Assembly (NCBI RefSeq): GCF_900119385.1
Contig: NZ_FPKO01000009.1
Coordinates: forward strand, 83,404 to 147,403
Length of the DNA stretch: 64,000 nt
Direction of reading: 5' to 3'
Source of the DNA: Thermophilibacter mediterraneus
GTDB lineage: Bacteria > Actinomycetota > Coriobacteriia > Coriobacteriales > Atopobiaceae
The notes under the pieces are model-generated. The model searched no databases. It saw only the letters and a program-made list of their open reading frames with translations, and had not been told where the DNA came from. This document shows, piece after piece, positions 7,096 to 14,127 of the stretch (position 1 is its first letter; every line of letters begins with the position of its first letter). Position numbers and translations under genes: made by a program.

Positions 7096-7719
7096 ATGGG
7101 ACGACCGGCCGGGCCAACGCGCGACACCAAGCGCCTCATCTGCGAGCGCGCCCTCGAGGTGTTTGCCGAGAAGGGCTACGCCGCGGCAACGATGCGCGAC
7201 GTCGCGGCCGCGGTGGGCATGCGCGACGCCTCCCTCTACAGCCACTACCCCAGCAAGCAGGCCATCTTCGACGCGGCGGTGGAACACCAGCTCGATCGCC
7301 TCACGCAGGCGCTGCGCTCCCGGCGCGCCCTCGCCCACCCCACCGACGACGCGAGCGCCTACCTCGCGGACGGTCCCGCGCTCACCGAGGTGGTTCTCGC
7401 CAGCTACGAGCCCCTCTTCGCAGACGCCGGCATCGTGCGCCTGCGCCACGTGCTCGAGGGTGCGCGCCATGCGGACCCGCGCTGCGACGAGCTCTACCGC
7501 ACCGTCTTCGTCGAGCGCCCGCTCGAGCTGCAGCGCGCGATCTTCTCGCGCCTCGTCGACGCCGGCCTCTTCTCCCCCTGCGACGTCGACCTCGCGGCCC
7601 GGCAGTTCCACGGCCCCGTGTTCCTCGCGCTCTGCGAGGACGCGCCCTGGCCGGAGGCGCGCCGCCTCGTCGAGCGCCACCTCGTGGCGTTTCTCGCCCA
7701 GCATCGAGCGAAGGAGTGA
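7096..7719 (+). CDS. TetR family transcriptional regulator
   Basis: The 207-residue protein starts MGRPAGPTRDTKRLICERAL and has a TetR HTH at residues about 10-58 (VFAEKGYAAATMRDVAAAVG, MRDASLYSHYPSKQAIF). A long helical ligand domain follows. It stands directly upstream of the flavodoxin-like gene with overlapping ribosome-site/stop region, so it most likely controls that gene and itself through the palindrome at 7042-7067. Confidence 0.9.
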   Translation: MGRPAGPTRDTKRLICERALEVFAEKGYAAATMRDVAAAVGMRDASLYSHYPSKQAIFDAAVEHQLDRLTQALRSRRALAHPTDDASAYLADGPALTEVVLASYEPLFADAGIVRLRHVLEGARHADPRCDELYRTVFVERPLELQRAIFSRLVDAGLFSPCDVDLAARQFHGPVFLALCEDAPWPEARRLVERHLVAFLAQHRAKE

Positions 7720-7721
7720 GC

Positions 7722-8258
7722 ATGAGCACCGCCGTCGTCTACTGCTCGCAGACCGGGTTCACCGAGAGGTACGCCCGCTGGCTCGCCGACTCCGTCGGCT
7801 GCGAGCCCATCCCGTTTGCCGAGCGCGGGTCCGCCGCCGTCGAGGCCGCCGACACCGTGGTGCTTCTGGGCTGGTTCCACGCGGGGGGCCTCAAGGGGGC
7901 GCGCTGGCTGCGCTCCCTCATGGACGCCCGGCCCGAGCGCCGCTACGTCGTGGTCGGCGTGGGGGCCTACCCCATGCCGAGCGACGAGTGGCCCAGGAGC
8001 GAGACCGACGCCGCCTTCGAGCACGCCTTCCCGCACGAGCGTTACCCCCACCTCGCGCGCTTCTACTGCCAGGGCGGCTTTGACTTCGACCGCCTGTGCG
8101 CCGTTGACAAGCTGGCCATGCGCGCCTTCTTCCGCATGCAGGCCAAGGCGGCAAAGACCGACCCGCGCGCCGCCTTCGCGCTCGACGCCATGCGAGAGGG
8201 CTTCGACGGGACGCGGCGCGAGTACCTCGAGCCGGTGCTCGACCACCTGCGGGGCTGA
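7722..8258 (+). CDS. Flavodoxin-domain protein
   Basis: A 178-residue protein that opens MSTAVVYCSQTGFTERYARW; the YCSQTGFTE loop is the flavodoxin phosphate-binding (FMN) site. ADTVVLLGWFHAGGLKGARW and YVVVGVGAYPMPS are the next strands. Similar proteins are annotated as HemG-like or general flavodoxins that carry electrons on FMN. AAGGAG lies five bases before ATG 7722, only two bases after the TetR stop, so expression is coupled. The role in redox stress is inferred from the regulator pairing only. Confidence 0.8.
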   Translation: MSTAVVYCSQTGFTERYARWLADSVGCEPIPFAERGSAAVEAADTVVLLGWFHAGGLKGARWLRSLMDARPERRYVVVGVGAYPMPSDEWPRSETDAAFEHAFPHERYPHLARFYCQGGFDFDRLCAVDKLAMRAFFRMQAKAAKTDPRAAFALDAMREGFDGTRREYLEPVLDHLRG

Positions 8259-8262
8259 GACG

Positions 8263-9408
8263 TTACTCCCCCGCTCCCCCGCGCGCACGCAGCTCGCTCG
8301 GGAGGCCGTCCGTGTCGAAGGGGCGCGGGGCCGGCGCGTCCTTCTCGCCCCTAAAGAGCACCTCAACCCGCTCCGGCGAGAAGAACCTCCTCGCGCGGCC
8401 CGCGATCGTCGCGCGCGCCGTGCCCGAGAGCGGGCGGAACTCCGTGACCGTCACGCGGCGCCCCTCGCGCCTCCAGCGCGCACGCGCGCGGCCCCGGTAG
8501 AGGACCGTCGCGAAGACGATGCCCGCCCGGTTGGTGACGCGCGGCAGGTCCCGCTCGTCGATGAGGCGGGAGCGGTCGCGATAGCCCAGCACGAGCTGGT
8601 CGAAGGGCGCGAGAAGGACGCAGCCGGGCACGCGCGCCTCCGACGGCGAGGGCAGCTCGCCGAGGTAGGCCAGCTCGACTCCCCCGCAGGTCAGCTTGCG
8701 CAGCGGCAGCGCCGATCGCCGGGCCAGCTCGGCCACCTCCGAGACGCGGTACCCCAGGAATGAGGCACAGTCCTGCAGCGTGGCGGGACCGTAGCGCTCG
8801 AAGTAGCGGCCGACGAGCTCGGCGCGCGCCTCATCGCGCGGCCGCCAGTCGACGGGCTCGGGAGGAACGGAGAAGCGCCTGTCCGTCCCCGGCTCGTAGA
8901 CGAGCTCCCCGCGGTCGCACATCTCCTTGAGCAGCCCGCCCCAGCCGTTGAACACGCGCGCGAGCAGCCACTCCGACATTCCCGCCGCGCGGCACGCCTC
9001 CTTGAGCTCCTCGCGCCCGCGCGGGCCGGACGACACCTCGGCACGGATGACGTCTGCCCAGCGCGCCGCCTCGTCGGCCGGGATGCCCCAGCCGCCCCAG
9101 AGGTCGGCGAGCGGGCCGCGGTTGTCGCGGGCGGAGAGGTGCAGGCCCAGCTCGCGTGCCGGAACCACGTGAATGGTCCCCCGGTGCGACCAGATCTTGA
9201 CCAGGCCGCGCCCCCAGCCCTCCGGCGTGAAGTCGGCCGCGCGGGCGCGCAGGGCGTCGCGCGGGCCGGTGGGGAACTGCGCCTGGAGTCCCAGCAGGTC
9301 GGAGGCCACCTGCGCGCACGACGCGTCGCGGCGCAGCAGGTGCTGGCGCTCCAGCGTGACGCCCAGGAGCTCGGCGCGGGTGAGCGCCGGGCCGGTGGGC
9401 GCGGTCAC
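8263..9408 (-). CDS. AlkZ-like (HTH_42) DNA glycosylase
   Basis: The 381-residue protein belongs to the winged-helix HTH_42 superfamily, which includes Streptomyces AlkZ and E. coli YcaQ/AlkX, glycosylases that remove bulky alkyl adducts and unhook interstrand crosslinks. The catalytic Q-x-Q is seen as GLQAQF (Gln42, Gln44), followed by repeated winged-helix modules (WSHRGTIHVVPA near residue 75, LLAPFDQLVLGYRDR near residue 275). It starts with GTG whose last bases overlap the stop of the Ogt-GNAT gene (GTGA, 9405-9408), so the two are translationally coupled. The neighbour repairs O6-alkylguanine, supporting a role in alkylation repair. Confidence 0.8.
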   Translation of the reverse strand: MTAPTGPALTRAELLGVTLERQHLLRRDASCAQVASDLLGLQAQFPTGPRDALRARAADFTPEGWGRGLVKIWSHRGTIHVVPARELGLHLSARDNRGPLADLWGGWGIPADEAARWADVIRAEVSSGPRGREELKEACRAAGMSEWLLARVFNGWGGLLKEMCDRGELVYEPGTDRRFSVPPEPVDWRPRDEARAELVGRYFERYGPATLQDCASFLGYRVSEVAELARRSALPLRKLTCGGVELAYLGELPSPSEARVPGCVLLAPFDQLVLGYRDRSRLIDERDLPRVTNRAGIVFATVLYRGRARARWRREGRRVTVTEFRPLSGTARATIAGRARRFFSPERVEVLFRGEKDAPAPRPFDTDGLPSELRARGGAGE

Positions 9409-10361
9409 GGGGCCACCCCGTCGTCGCGGTCGGGACGGCGCATGAAGAGCAGCGGGTAGGGACGGCCATCGTCGTCGACGGGGGTGCGACGGTACGCGGA
9501 GAAGCCCAGGTGCTCGTAGAAGCCGACGGCCTGCGCGTTCTGCTCGTTGACGGAGACCTCCCGCGCGCCGAGCAGGCAGACGGCGCGCTCCATGAGGAGG
9601 CGCCCCACGCCGCGCCCGCGCGAGGCGGGGTCCACGAAGAGCATCTCGACGAACGCGTCGCCCATGCCGAGAAACCCCACCGGCACGCCCGCGCGGCTCG
9701 CCACGAGCAGGCGGGGAACCCCGTCGACGGCCCCCGGGACGACGGGCGCCATCCGCTCGACCTCGCCCGGCAGCAGAAAGCCGTGCGTTGCGCGCACGGA
9801 GCGCTCCCACACGCCCACGAGCGAGCGCACGAGCGCGGCGGGACGCTCGGAGACCTCGTCGACGACCAGGCCCTCGCGCTCCAGGGCGAGAAGCGCCCGC
9901 TTGCGCCAGACCCCGCCGGCGTATCCCGTGAGGCTCCCGTCAGAGCCGAGCACGCGATGGCACCCCACGATCACCGAGACGGGGTTGCGGCCCACCGCCG
10001 ACCCCACGGCGCGCGCCGAGGTGGGGCGACCGAGGCTCGCGCCGACGCGCGACGCGAGCTCGCCGTAGGTGACGGTGCGTCCGTACGGCACCTCGCGCAG
10101 GGCGGCCCAGACGCAGCGCTGGAAGGGCGTCCCCGCGAGCAGGAGCTCCGGCGGCCCCACGTCCTTCTCGCCTGCGAAGTACGCGCGGAGCCAGGTGCGC
10201 GCGACGTCGAAGACGGGCAGGTCGTCGAGGGGACTCGCGTCCGGCGAGAGCCCCGCGGCGGCGTGGCGCTGGCCCGCGAACCACAGGCCGGTGAGCGCGC
10301 GACCGTCGCTCGCGAGCAGCACCTCGCCCAGCGGGGTATCGTATGCGGTCGTGTGGCGCAT
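9405..10361 (-). CDS. Methylated-DNA:cysteine methyltransferase fused to a GNAT acetyltransferase
   Basis: Residues 1-165 are an Ogt/AGT protein: FQRCVWAALREVPYGRTVTYGELA, then NPVSVIVGCHRVLGSDGSLT and GYAGG. The acceptor is Cys134; the usual PCHR is GCHR here. Residues about 172-318 are a complete GNAT domain (LVGVWERSVRATHGFL, LFVDPASRGRGVGRLLMERA, GFYEHLGFSAYRR). No stop separates them and the linker is short, so this is one polypeptide. The start is ATG 10361 with GGGAGGG six bases upstream. The frame is open further upstream into the MFS gene. Its stop overlaps the AlkZ-like start. Confidence 0.8.
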   Translation of the reverse strand: MRHTTAYDTPLGEVLLASDGRALTGLWFAGQRHAAAGLSPDASPLDDLPVFDVARTWLRAYFAGEKDVGPPELLLAGTPFQRCVWAALREVPYGRTVTYGELASRVGASLGRPTSARAVGSAVGRNPVSVIVGCHRVLGSDGSLTGYAGGVWRKRALLALEREGLVVDEVSERPAALVRSLVGVWERSVRATHGFLLPGEVERMAPVVPGAVDGVPRLLVASRAGVPVGFLGMGDAFVEMLFVDPASRGRGVGRLLMERAVCLLGAREVSVNEQNAQAVGFYEHLGFSAYRRTPVDDDGRPYPLLFMRRPDRDDGVAP

Positions 10362-11693
10362 GGGCATCCCTCCCTCGTTGCCGCCCATGGTAGCGCTTGC
10401 GGGCCCCGCGGCGCGCGCACCTGGCTCCGCGCGTACTTCGCAGGCGAGAAGGACGTGGGGCCGCCGGAGCTCCTGCTCGCGGGGTCGACGGCGGTCCAGC
10501 GCCAGCGTCACCCCCACGAGCGCCATCGCCACGAGCGAGAGCGCCGCGCCCACGAGGCCCACGAGCGGCATCCCCGGCCCCGAGACCACCGCGCCGCCCA
10601 CCGCCGTCCCAAACGCAATCCCGCAGTTGAACGACATCGGCTCGAGCGAGCTCGCCAGTGTGAGCGCCTTGGGGTGGCGCCGACGCGCCACGCGCATGAA
10701 CAGGCTGATGCACGGCACCGAGACCACGTACATCGTGACGCCGAGGAGCAGCACCGCCACAAGGGCGGCGGGCATGGACGGCCCCGCCAGGTAGAGCGCG
10801 AGCAGCAGGGTCGCCTGCGCCGGGAAGCTCGCCAGGAGCGCGCGCATGCCAAACCGGGCGTCCGCCCAGCCGGAGAGCAGGTTCGAGAGGAAGCACGCCG
10901 CGCCGTATCCCATGAGCGCGGCGCTCGCCCCGAGTGGGCTCATGCCCAGCACGTCCTCGAGGTAGGGGGTGATGTAGCCGTAGAACACGTAGACCGAGCC
11001 CACGCCAAAGACAAAGATCGCCATGCCCGTGAGCACCTGCGGCTCGCCGAGAAGCGCCGCCTGCTCGCGCATGGTGGCGGGCTCGTCGGTGGCCCCGGAG
11101 CGCGGCAGCACCAGCAGCAGCGCGGCGCTCACCAGCACCGCGAGCGCCAGGGCGACGAGCATGGCGGCGTGCCACCCCAGGGCGTCCGCCACGATCTTTC
11201 CCGCAGAGGTCGCCACGACCATGGCCACGGAGAACGCCGCGTAGACCACCGAGATCGTCATGGAGGTGCGCTCGACCCCCACGAGCTCGGGGATGAAGGT
11301 CACGCCCACCGCGAGCAGCGCGCCCGAGACCATCCCCAGAAGGACGCGCGAGCCGAGAAGGACCTCGAAGCTCGGCGCGAACCCCATGGCGGCGTTTGCG
11401 AGCACGAAGACGACCGAGTAGGCGGCGAGCAGCTGAAAGCGCCTGAGGCGCCCCGTCGCTATCGCGAGCACGGGCGTGCAGACGGCATAGGCGACCGAGA
11501 ACAGGCTGATGAGCTCGCCCACCCGGGCAAGGCTCACGCCGAAGGCCTCGGCGAGCTCGGGCTCGATGCCGATGACCACGAACTCCGAGCACCCGAGCGA
11601 AAAGCCGAGGACGACGAGGAGCGCCACGCAGGCGCCCGTGCGGGCGCGAGAGAGGGCGGGCAAGGGGGAGGTGGTCGGCGAGGCGTCGCTCAT
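9405..11693 (-). CDS. MFS exporter (DHA1 type) whose frame runs through into Ogt-GNAT
   Basis: From ATG 11693 about 400 residues form a 12-helix major facilitator of the DHA1 drug/sugar-efflux type (GCSEFVVIGIEPELAEAF in helix 1, FGVGSVYVFYGYITPY in the middle, last helix ending VALVGVTLALDRR). At 10484 the sequence switches to an inverted copy of a piece of ogt, and no stop codon occurs before the ogt start; the open frame continues to 9405 (762 codons). Either the MFS protein gains a hydrophilic tail and fuses to Ogt-GNAT, or translation of ogt starts separately at 10361. The native MFS C-terminus and stop appear to have been lost. Confidence 0.7.
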   Translation of the reverse strand: MSDASPTTSPLPALSRARTGACVALLVVLGFSLGCSEFVVIGIEPELAEAFGVSLARVGELISLFSVAYAVCTPVLAIATGRLRRFQLLAAYSVVFVLANAAMGFAPSFEVLLGSRVLLGMVSGALLAVGVTFIPELVGVERTSMTISVVYAAFSVAMVVATSAGKIVADALGWHAAMLVALALAVLVSAALLLVLPRSGATDEPATMREQAALLGEPQVLTGMAIFVFGVGSVYVFYGYITPYLEDVLGMSPLGASAALMGYGAACFLSNLLSGWADARFGMRALLASFPAQATLLLALYLAGPSMPAALVAVLLLGVTMYVVSVPCISLFMRVARRRHPKALTLASSLEPMSFNCGIAFGTAVGGAVVSGPGMPLVGLVGAALSLVAMALVGVTLALDRRRPREQELRRPHVLLACEVRAEPGARAAGPASATMGGNEGGMPMRHTTAYDTPLGEVLLASDGRALTGLWFAGQRHAAAGLSPDASPLDDLPVFDVARTWLRAYFAGEKDVGPPELLLAGTPFQRCVWAALREVPYGRTVTYGELASRVGASLGRPTSARAVGSAVGRNPVSVIVGCHRVLGSDGSLTGYAGGVWRKRALLALEREGLVVDEVSERPAALVRSLVGVWERSVRATHGFLLPGEVERMAPVVPGAVDGVPRLLVASRAGVPVGFLGMGDAFVEMLFVDPASRGRGVGRLLMERAVCLLGAREVSVNEQNAQAVGFYEHLGFSAYRRTPVDDDGRPYPLLFMRRPDRDDGVAP
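10131..10484. repeat. Perfect 73-bp inverted repeat, 208-bp spacer
   Basis: Bases 10131-10203 (inside ogt, coding YFAGEKDVGPPELLLAG and flanks) and 10412-10484 (end of the MFS gene) are identical reverse complements over 73 bases. Just outside, the two copies differ at once. The spacer holds the ogt start and ribosome site. The distal copy is clearly derived from ogt, so an inverted duplication replaced the MFS 3' end. Confidence 0.95.
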
Positions 11694-11778
11694 GGTCACC
11701 TTTCTGAGGGGGTGGGACGGCCGACGGGCATTGTGCCACATCTCGCGGCACGCGGGCGCGGGGCTGGGCTGGGCTGGC

Positions 11779-12090
11779 GCGCACTCGACGCGATTGCGCG
11801 CATCCCCGTCGAATGCGCGCTCCCTCCCCCGCCTGGGCGCGCACTCGACGGGCTTCTCGTCCGCGCGGACAGGAGTGACGCCGAGTGCGCGGTGGGCGGA
11901 GCGCACTCGACGGGCTTCTCGTCCGCGCGGACAGGAACTGGGCCGAGTGCGCGTTGTGCGGCGCGCACTCGACGGACTTCATGTCCGCGCGGACAGGAAC
12001 GGCGCCGAATGCGCGGCGGTCGGCGCGCACTCGACGGGCTTCTCGTCCGCGCCTCGGCGCACGGCCCCGCGCCTCGGCGCACGGCCCCGC
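11779..12090. repeat. Five-copy 60-62-bp hairpin array
   Basis: GCGCACTCGACG recurs at 11779, 11839, 11901, 11963 and 12025 (steps 60, 62, 62, 62). Each of the middle units reads as an outer stem GCGCACTC/GAGTGCGC enclosing the palindrome GTCCGCGCGGAC. The last copy degenerates into two 20-base direct repeats (12051-12090). The array fills the gap between the PH-domain gene and the MFS gene start, and no protein frame in it looks real. Confidence 0.9.
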
Positions 12091-12094
12091 GCGC

Positions 12095-12532
12095 CTACTG
12101 CGGGAGGTCCGCGCGGCGGCGCAGCTCGCGCATGAGGTTGTCGTTTCCGATCACCGACACCGCCGCGTCACCGTCGGTCGGGGCGTCGATGAAGACGCCG
12201 TCCATCGAGGCGGCGCAGTTGTGCATGGTCGCCTGCCCGAAGCCGCCCTCGAGGCGGCGCACGTCGCGCACGTGGTCGTACGGGATGATCGTGCGACTCC
12301 ACCCGAAGACGATCTCCAGGCGGTCGGGGTAGAGCTCCACGCGATTTCGCACCACCACGGGCCACAGCACGAAGGCGCCCACGACCAGCAACGCCGCCGG
12401 CACGAGCGGGGTCATTCCCGGCTGGAGCGCGAGCACCGCGACGGCCGCGCACAGCGCACCCGAGAGCGCCCCGTACCACGGCGCCACCCGTCCGCGAAAG
12501 ACCAGCTCCGGATTGCCCTTGTAGATGCGCAT
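12095..12532 (-). CDS. Membrane-anchored PH-domain-like protein
   Basis: A 145-residue protein with two hydrophobic segments (about residues 20-40 and 42-62: ALSGALCAAVAVLAL, LLVVGAFVLWPVVV) followed by a soluble PH-like beta domain (RVELYPDRLEIVFGWSRTII, PYDHVRDVRRLEGG, AVSVIGNDNLMREL). Such bacterial PH proteins sit at the inner face of the membrane; function unknown. The final GND-x-x-MRELRRR segment fits the bPH ending. Stop is followed by the hairpin array. Confidence 0.8.
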   Translation of the reverse strand: MRIYKGNPELVFRGRVAPWYGALSGALCAAVAVLALQPGMTPLVPAALLVVGAFVLWPVVVRNRVELYPDRLEIVFGWSRTIIPYDHVRDVRRLEGGFGQATMHNCAASMDGVFIDAPTDGDAAVSVIGNDNLMRELRRRADLPQ

Positions 12533-12587
12533 GCCCCACCGCCCCTCTCAGCTGACCCGAGCATAGCAGAGCAGCGCGACGCGAGCG

Positions 12588-12651
12588 GGTCGGCGCCTCG
12601 GGGGGCAAGGCTATCTCCGCGGACAGGTCGGCACCTCGGGGGGCGAGGCTA
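12588..12651. repeat. 38-bp tandem duplication at an MFS stop codon
   Basis: A 26-base segment beginning GGTCGGC and ending GGCTA occurs at 12588-12613 and 12626-12651 (two differences). On the minus strand each copy starts with TAG and contains the small stem CCTCG-ccccc-CGAGG; the right copy's TAG is the MFS stop. Confidence 0.75.
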
Positions 12652-13857
12652 CCCCTGCGAGCGCACCAGGCGCGCGGCCGCCGCGCGCGGGCTCCAGCCC
12701 TTGAGCGTCATGAGGGCGACGAAGGCCCCCAGCACCACGAGGCTCAGCGCGAGCAGCGCCACCGGGAAGAGCCAGAAGCCGAGGCTCTGCCCCACCACGC
12801 CGAACAGCGGCGCGAGGGCGAGCGAGCCCACGTACGACGCCGCCATCTGCACGCCAATCACCGACTGCGAGAGCTCTCGGCCGAACAGCCTCGGCGTGAG
12901 GTGCAGCATGTTGGGATAGAGCGGGCTGTTGCCAAAGCCCACGAGGAAGAGGCCGACCGAGGCGGCTCCGACGGGCAGCGGCGCAAGCAGCACGAGCACG
13001 GCCGCAAAGGTGACGAGCTGCCCCAGCCCCACGAGCTGCTTGCTCGAGAGGCGGTTGGCGAGCACGCCGGAGAGGAAGCGCCCCAGCGTCACGCCCACGT
13101 AGTAGACGGTCACCGTGCCGGCCGCCTCCCCCGCCCCCATGCCGCGCGCGTTCACGAGGTAGCTCGTGCCCCAGGTGTTGCAGATTCCCTCGATGGCGAC
13201 GGACGCCAGGAACACGAGGCAGGCCAGGCGCACGTCACGCCGGCGGACGAGCGCGAGCGGGCTCTCGGTGCGGGGCTCCGCGTCCTTCTCGCCCCGCTCC
13301 TCGTCGGCCCTGGCGACCTTCCCCCAGAGCGGCAGGATCGCAATGGTGAGCAGCGCGATCGCCGCCTGGCAGATAGTCGCGCCAAGGTAGCCCTCGCGCC
13401 ACGTGCCCGCGGAGAGCGCGAAGGACATGATGAACGGGCTGACGGTCACGCCCACGCCATAGGCGCAGTGCAGGAAGTTCATGTGCGTGGCGCGATAGTG
13501 CAGCGCAACGTAGTTGTTGAGCGCCGTGTCGATGGCCCCGGCCCCGAGACCCAGCGGGACGGCGAGCAGGCACAGCCACAGCAGACTCGGCGCGAGCGAG
13601 AAGCCCAGGAGGGCCGCAGCGGTGAGGACCGTGGAGGCGGCGGTCACCCTGCCGGTCCCGAAGCGGTTGATGACGGCGGCCGAGCTCAGGCTGGAGACGA
13701 TGGTCCCGCACGAGATGATCATCGTGACGACGCTGCCCAGCGAGACCGGGAGCCCCAGGTCGGCGTACATGGCCGGCCACGCGGCGCCGAAGAGCGAGTC
13801 GGGTATGCCAAGGCCCACGAAGGCCACGTAGATGACGACGAGAAGGACGATGGTCAT
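12649..13857 (-). CDS. MFS transporter (FucP/YfkF-like single carrier)
   Basis: The 402-residue protein is a 12-helix MFS carrier: GIPDSLFGAAWPAMYADLGL near residue 17 is characteristic of the sugar/unknown-solute group with PF07690, FGTGRVTAAS the cytoplasmic loop 2-3, NNYVALHYRATHMNFLHCAY a long middle motif. A charged loop (DEERGEKDAEPRTESP) splits the halves. GGAGGAG precedes ATG 13857. A perfect LacI/GalR-type operator 41 bases upstream suggests carbon-source control, so it may carry a sugar or glycoside. Confidence 0.85.
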   Translation of the reverse strand: MTIVLLVVIYVAFVGLGIPDSLFGAAWPAMYADLGLPVSLGSVVTMIISCGTIVSSLSSAAVINRFGTGRVTAASTVLTAAALLGFSLAPSLLWLCLLAVPLGLGAGAIDTALNNYVALHYRATHMNFLHCAYGVGVTVSPFIMSFALSAGTWREGYLGATICQAAIALLTIAILPLWGKVARADEERGEKDAEPRTESPLALVRRRDVRLACLVFLASVAIEGICNTWGTSYLVNARGMGAGEAAGTVTVYYVGVTLGRFLSGVLANRLSSKQLVGLGQLVTFAAVLVLLAPLPVGAASVGLFLVGFGNSPLYPNMLHLTPRLFGRELSQSVIGVQMAASYVGSLALAPLFGVVGQSLGFWLFPVALLALSLVVLGAFVALMTLKGWSPRAAAARLVRSQG

Positions 13858-13897
13858 GGTGCTCCTCCGCACCCCGGCGACGTGCGCGACACCAGGG

Positions 13898-13911
13898 TGG
13901 AAACGTTTCCA
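13898..13911. promoter_or_regulatory. LacI/GalR-type operator
   Basis: TGGAAACGTTTCCA is a perfect 14-base palindrome with the central CG step and AAACGTTT core typical of LacI-family repressors. It lies in the promoter region of the MFS gene on the minus strand. No LacI gene is present in this window. Confidence 0.7.
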
Positions 13912-13970
13912 AACACTTCCCGCCACCATGATAGTCGTTTTCCGGGCGCGCGCCCTTGCGAAACCACCGC

Positions 13971-14005
13971 AACCGTGGAAAAGGGACAGGCACTTTTCCA
14001 CGGTT
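13971..14005. repeat. Hairpin repeat, GGGACAG..CACTTTT family
   Basis: AACCGTGGAAAAG and CTTTTCCACGGTT pair perfectly (13 bp) around GGACAGGCA. It lies between divergent genes (MFS and VanZ/RDD). Same core as 15121, 17632, 25545 and 28110 but with different, still complementary outer stem bases. Confidence 0.85.
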
Positions 14006-14127
14006 CTTGCCCGCATCCGATGAGCCTTGCGAAACCGTAAGGAACTTCGATGGCTCCGGTGCGCGCCGCGGGGAACAATGGGCACAGTGACCGCGACAGG
14101 CGACAGAAGACGAGAAGAACGGTCGAC

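Noticed and set aside
11779..12090. CRISPR-like array with 60-62 bp period
   Set aside because: The units are repeats along their whole length; there are no unique spacers and no cas genes.
9510..12332. A 940-codon open frame on the plus strand opposite MFS/Ogt
   Set aside because: Composition is that of an antisense shadow (His, Arg, Ala rich), no domain is visible, and it covers a noncoding hairpin array.
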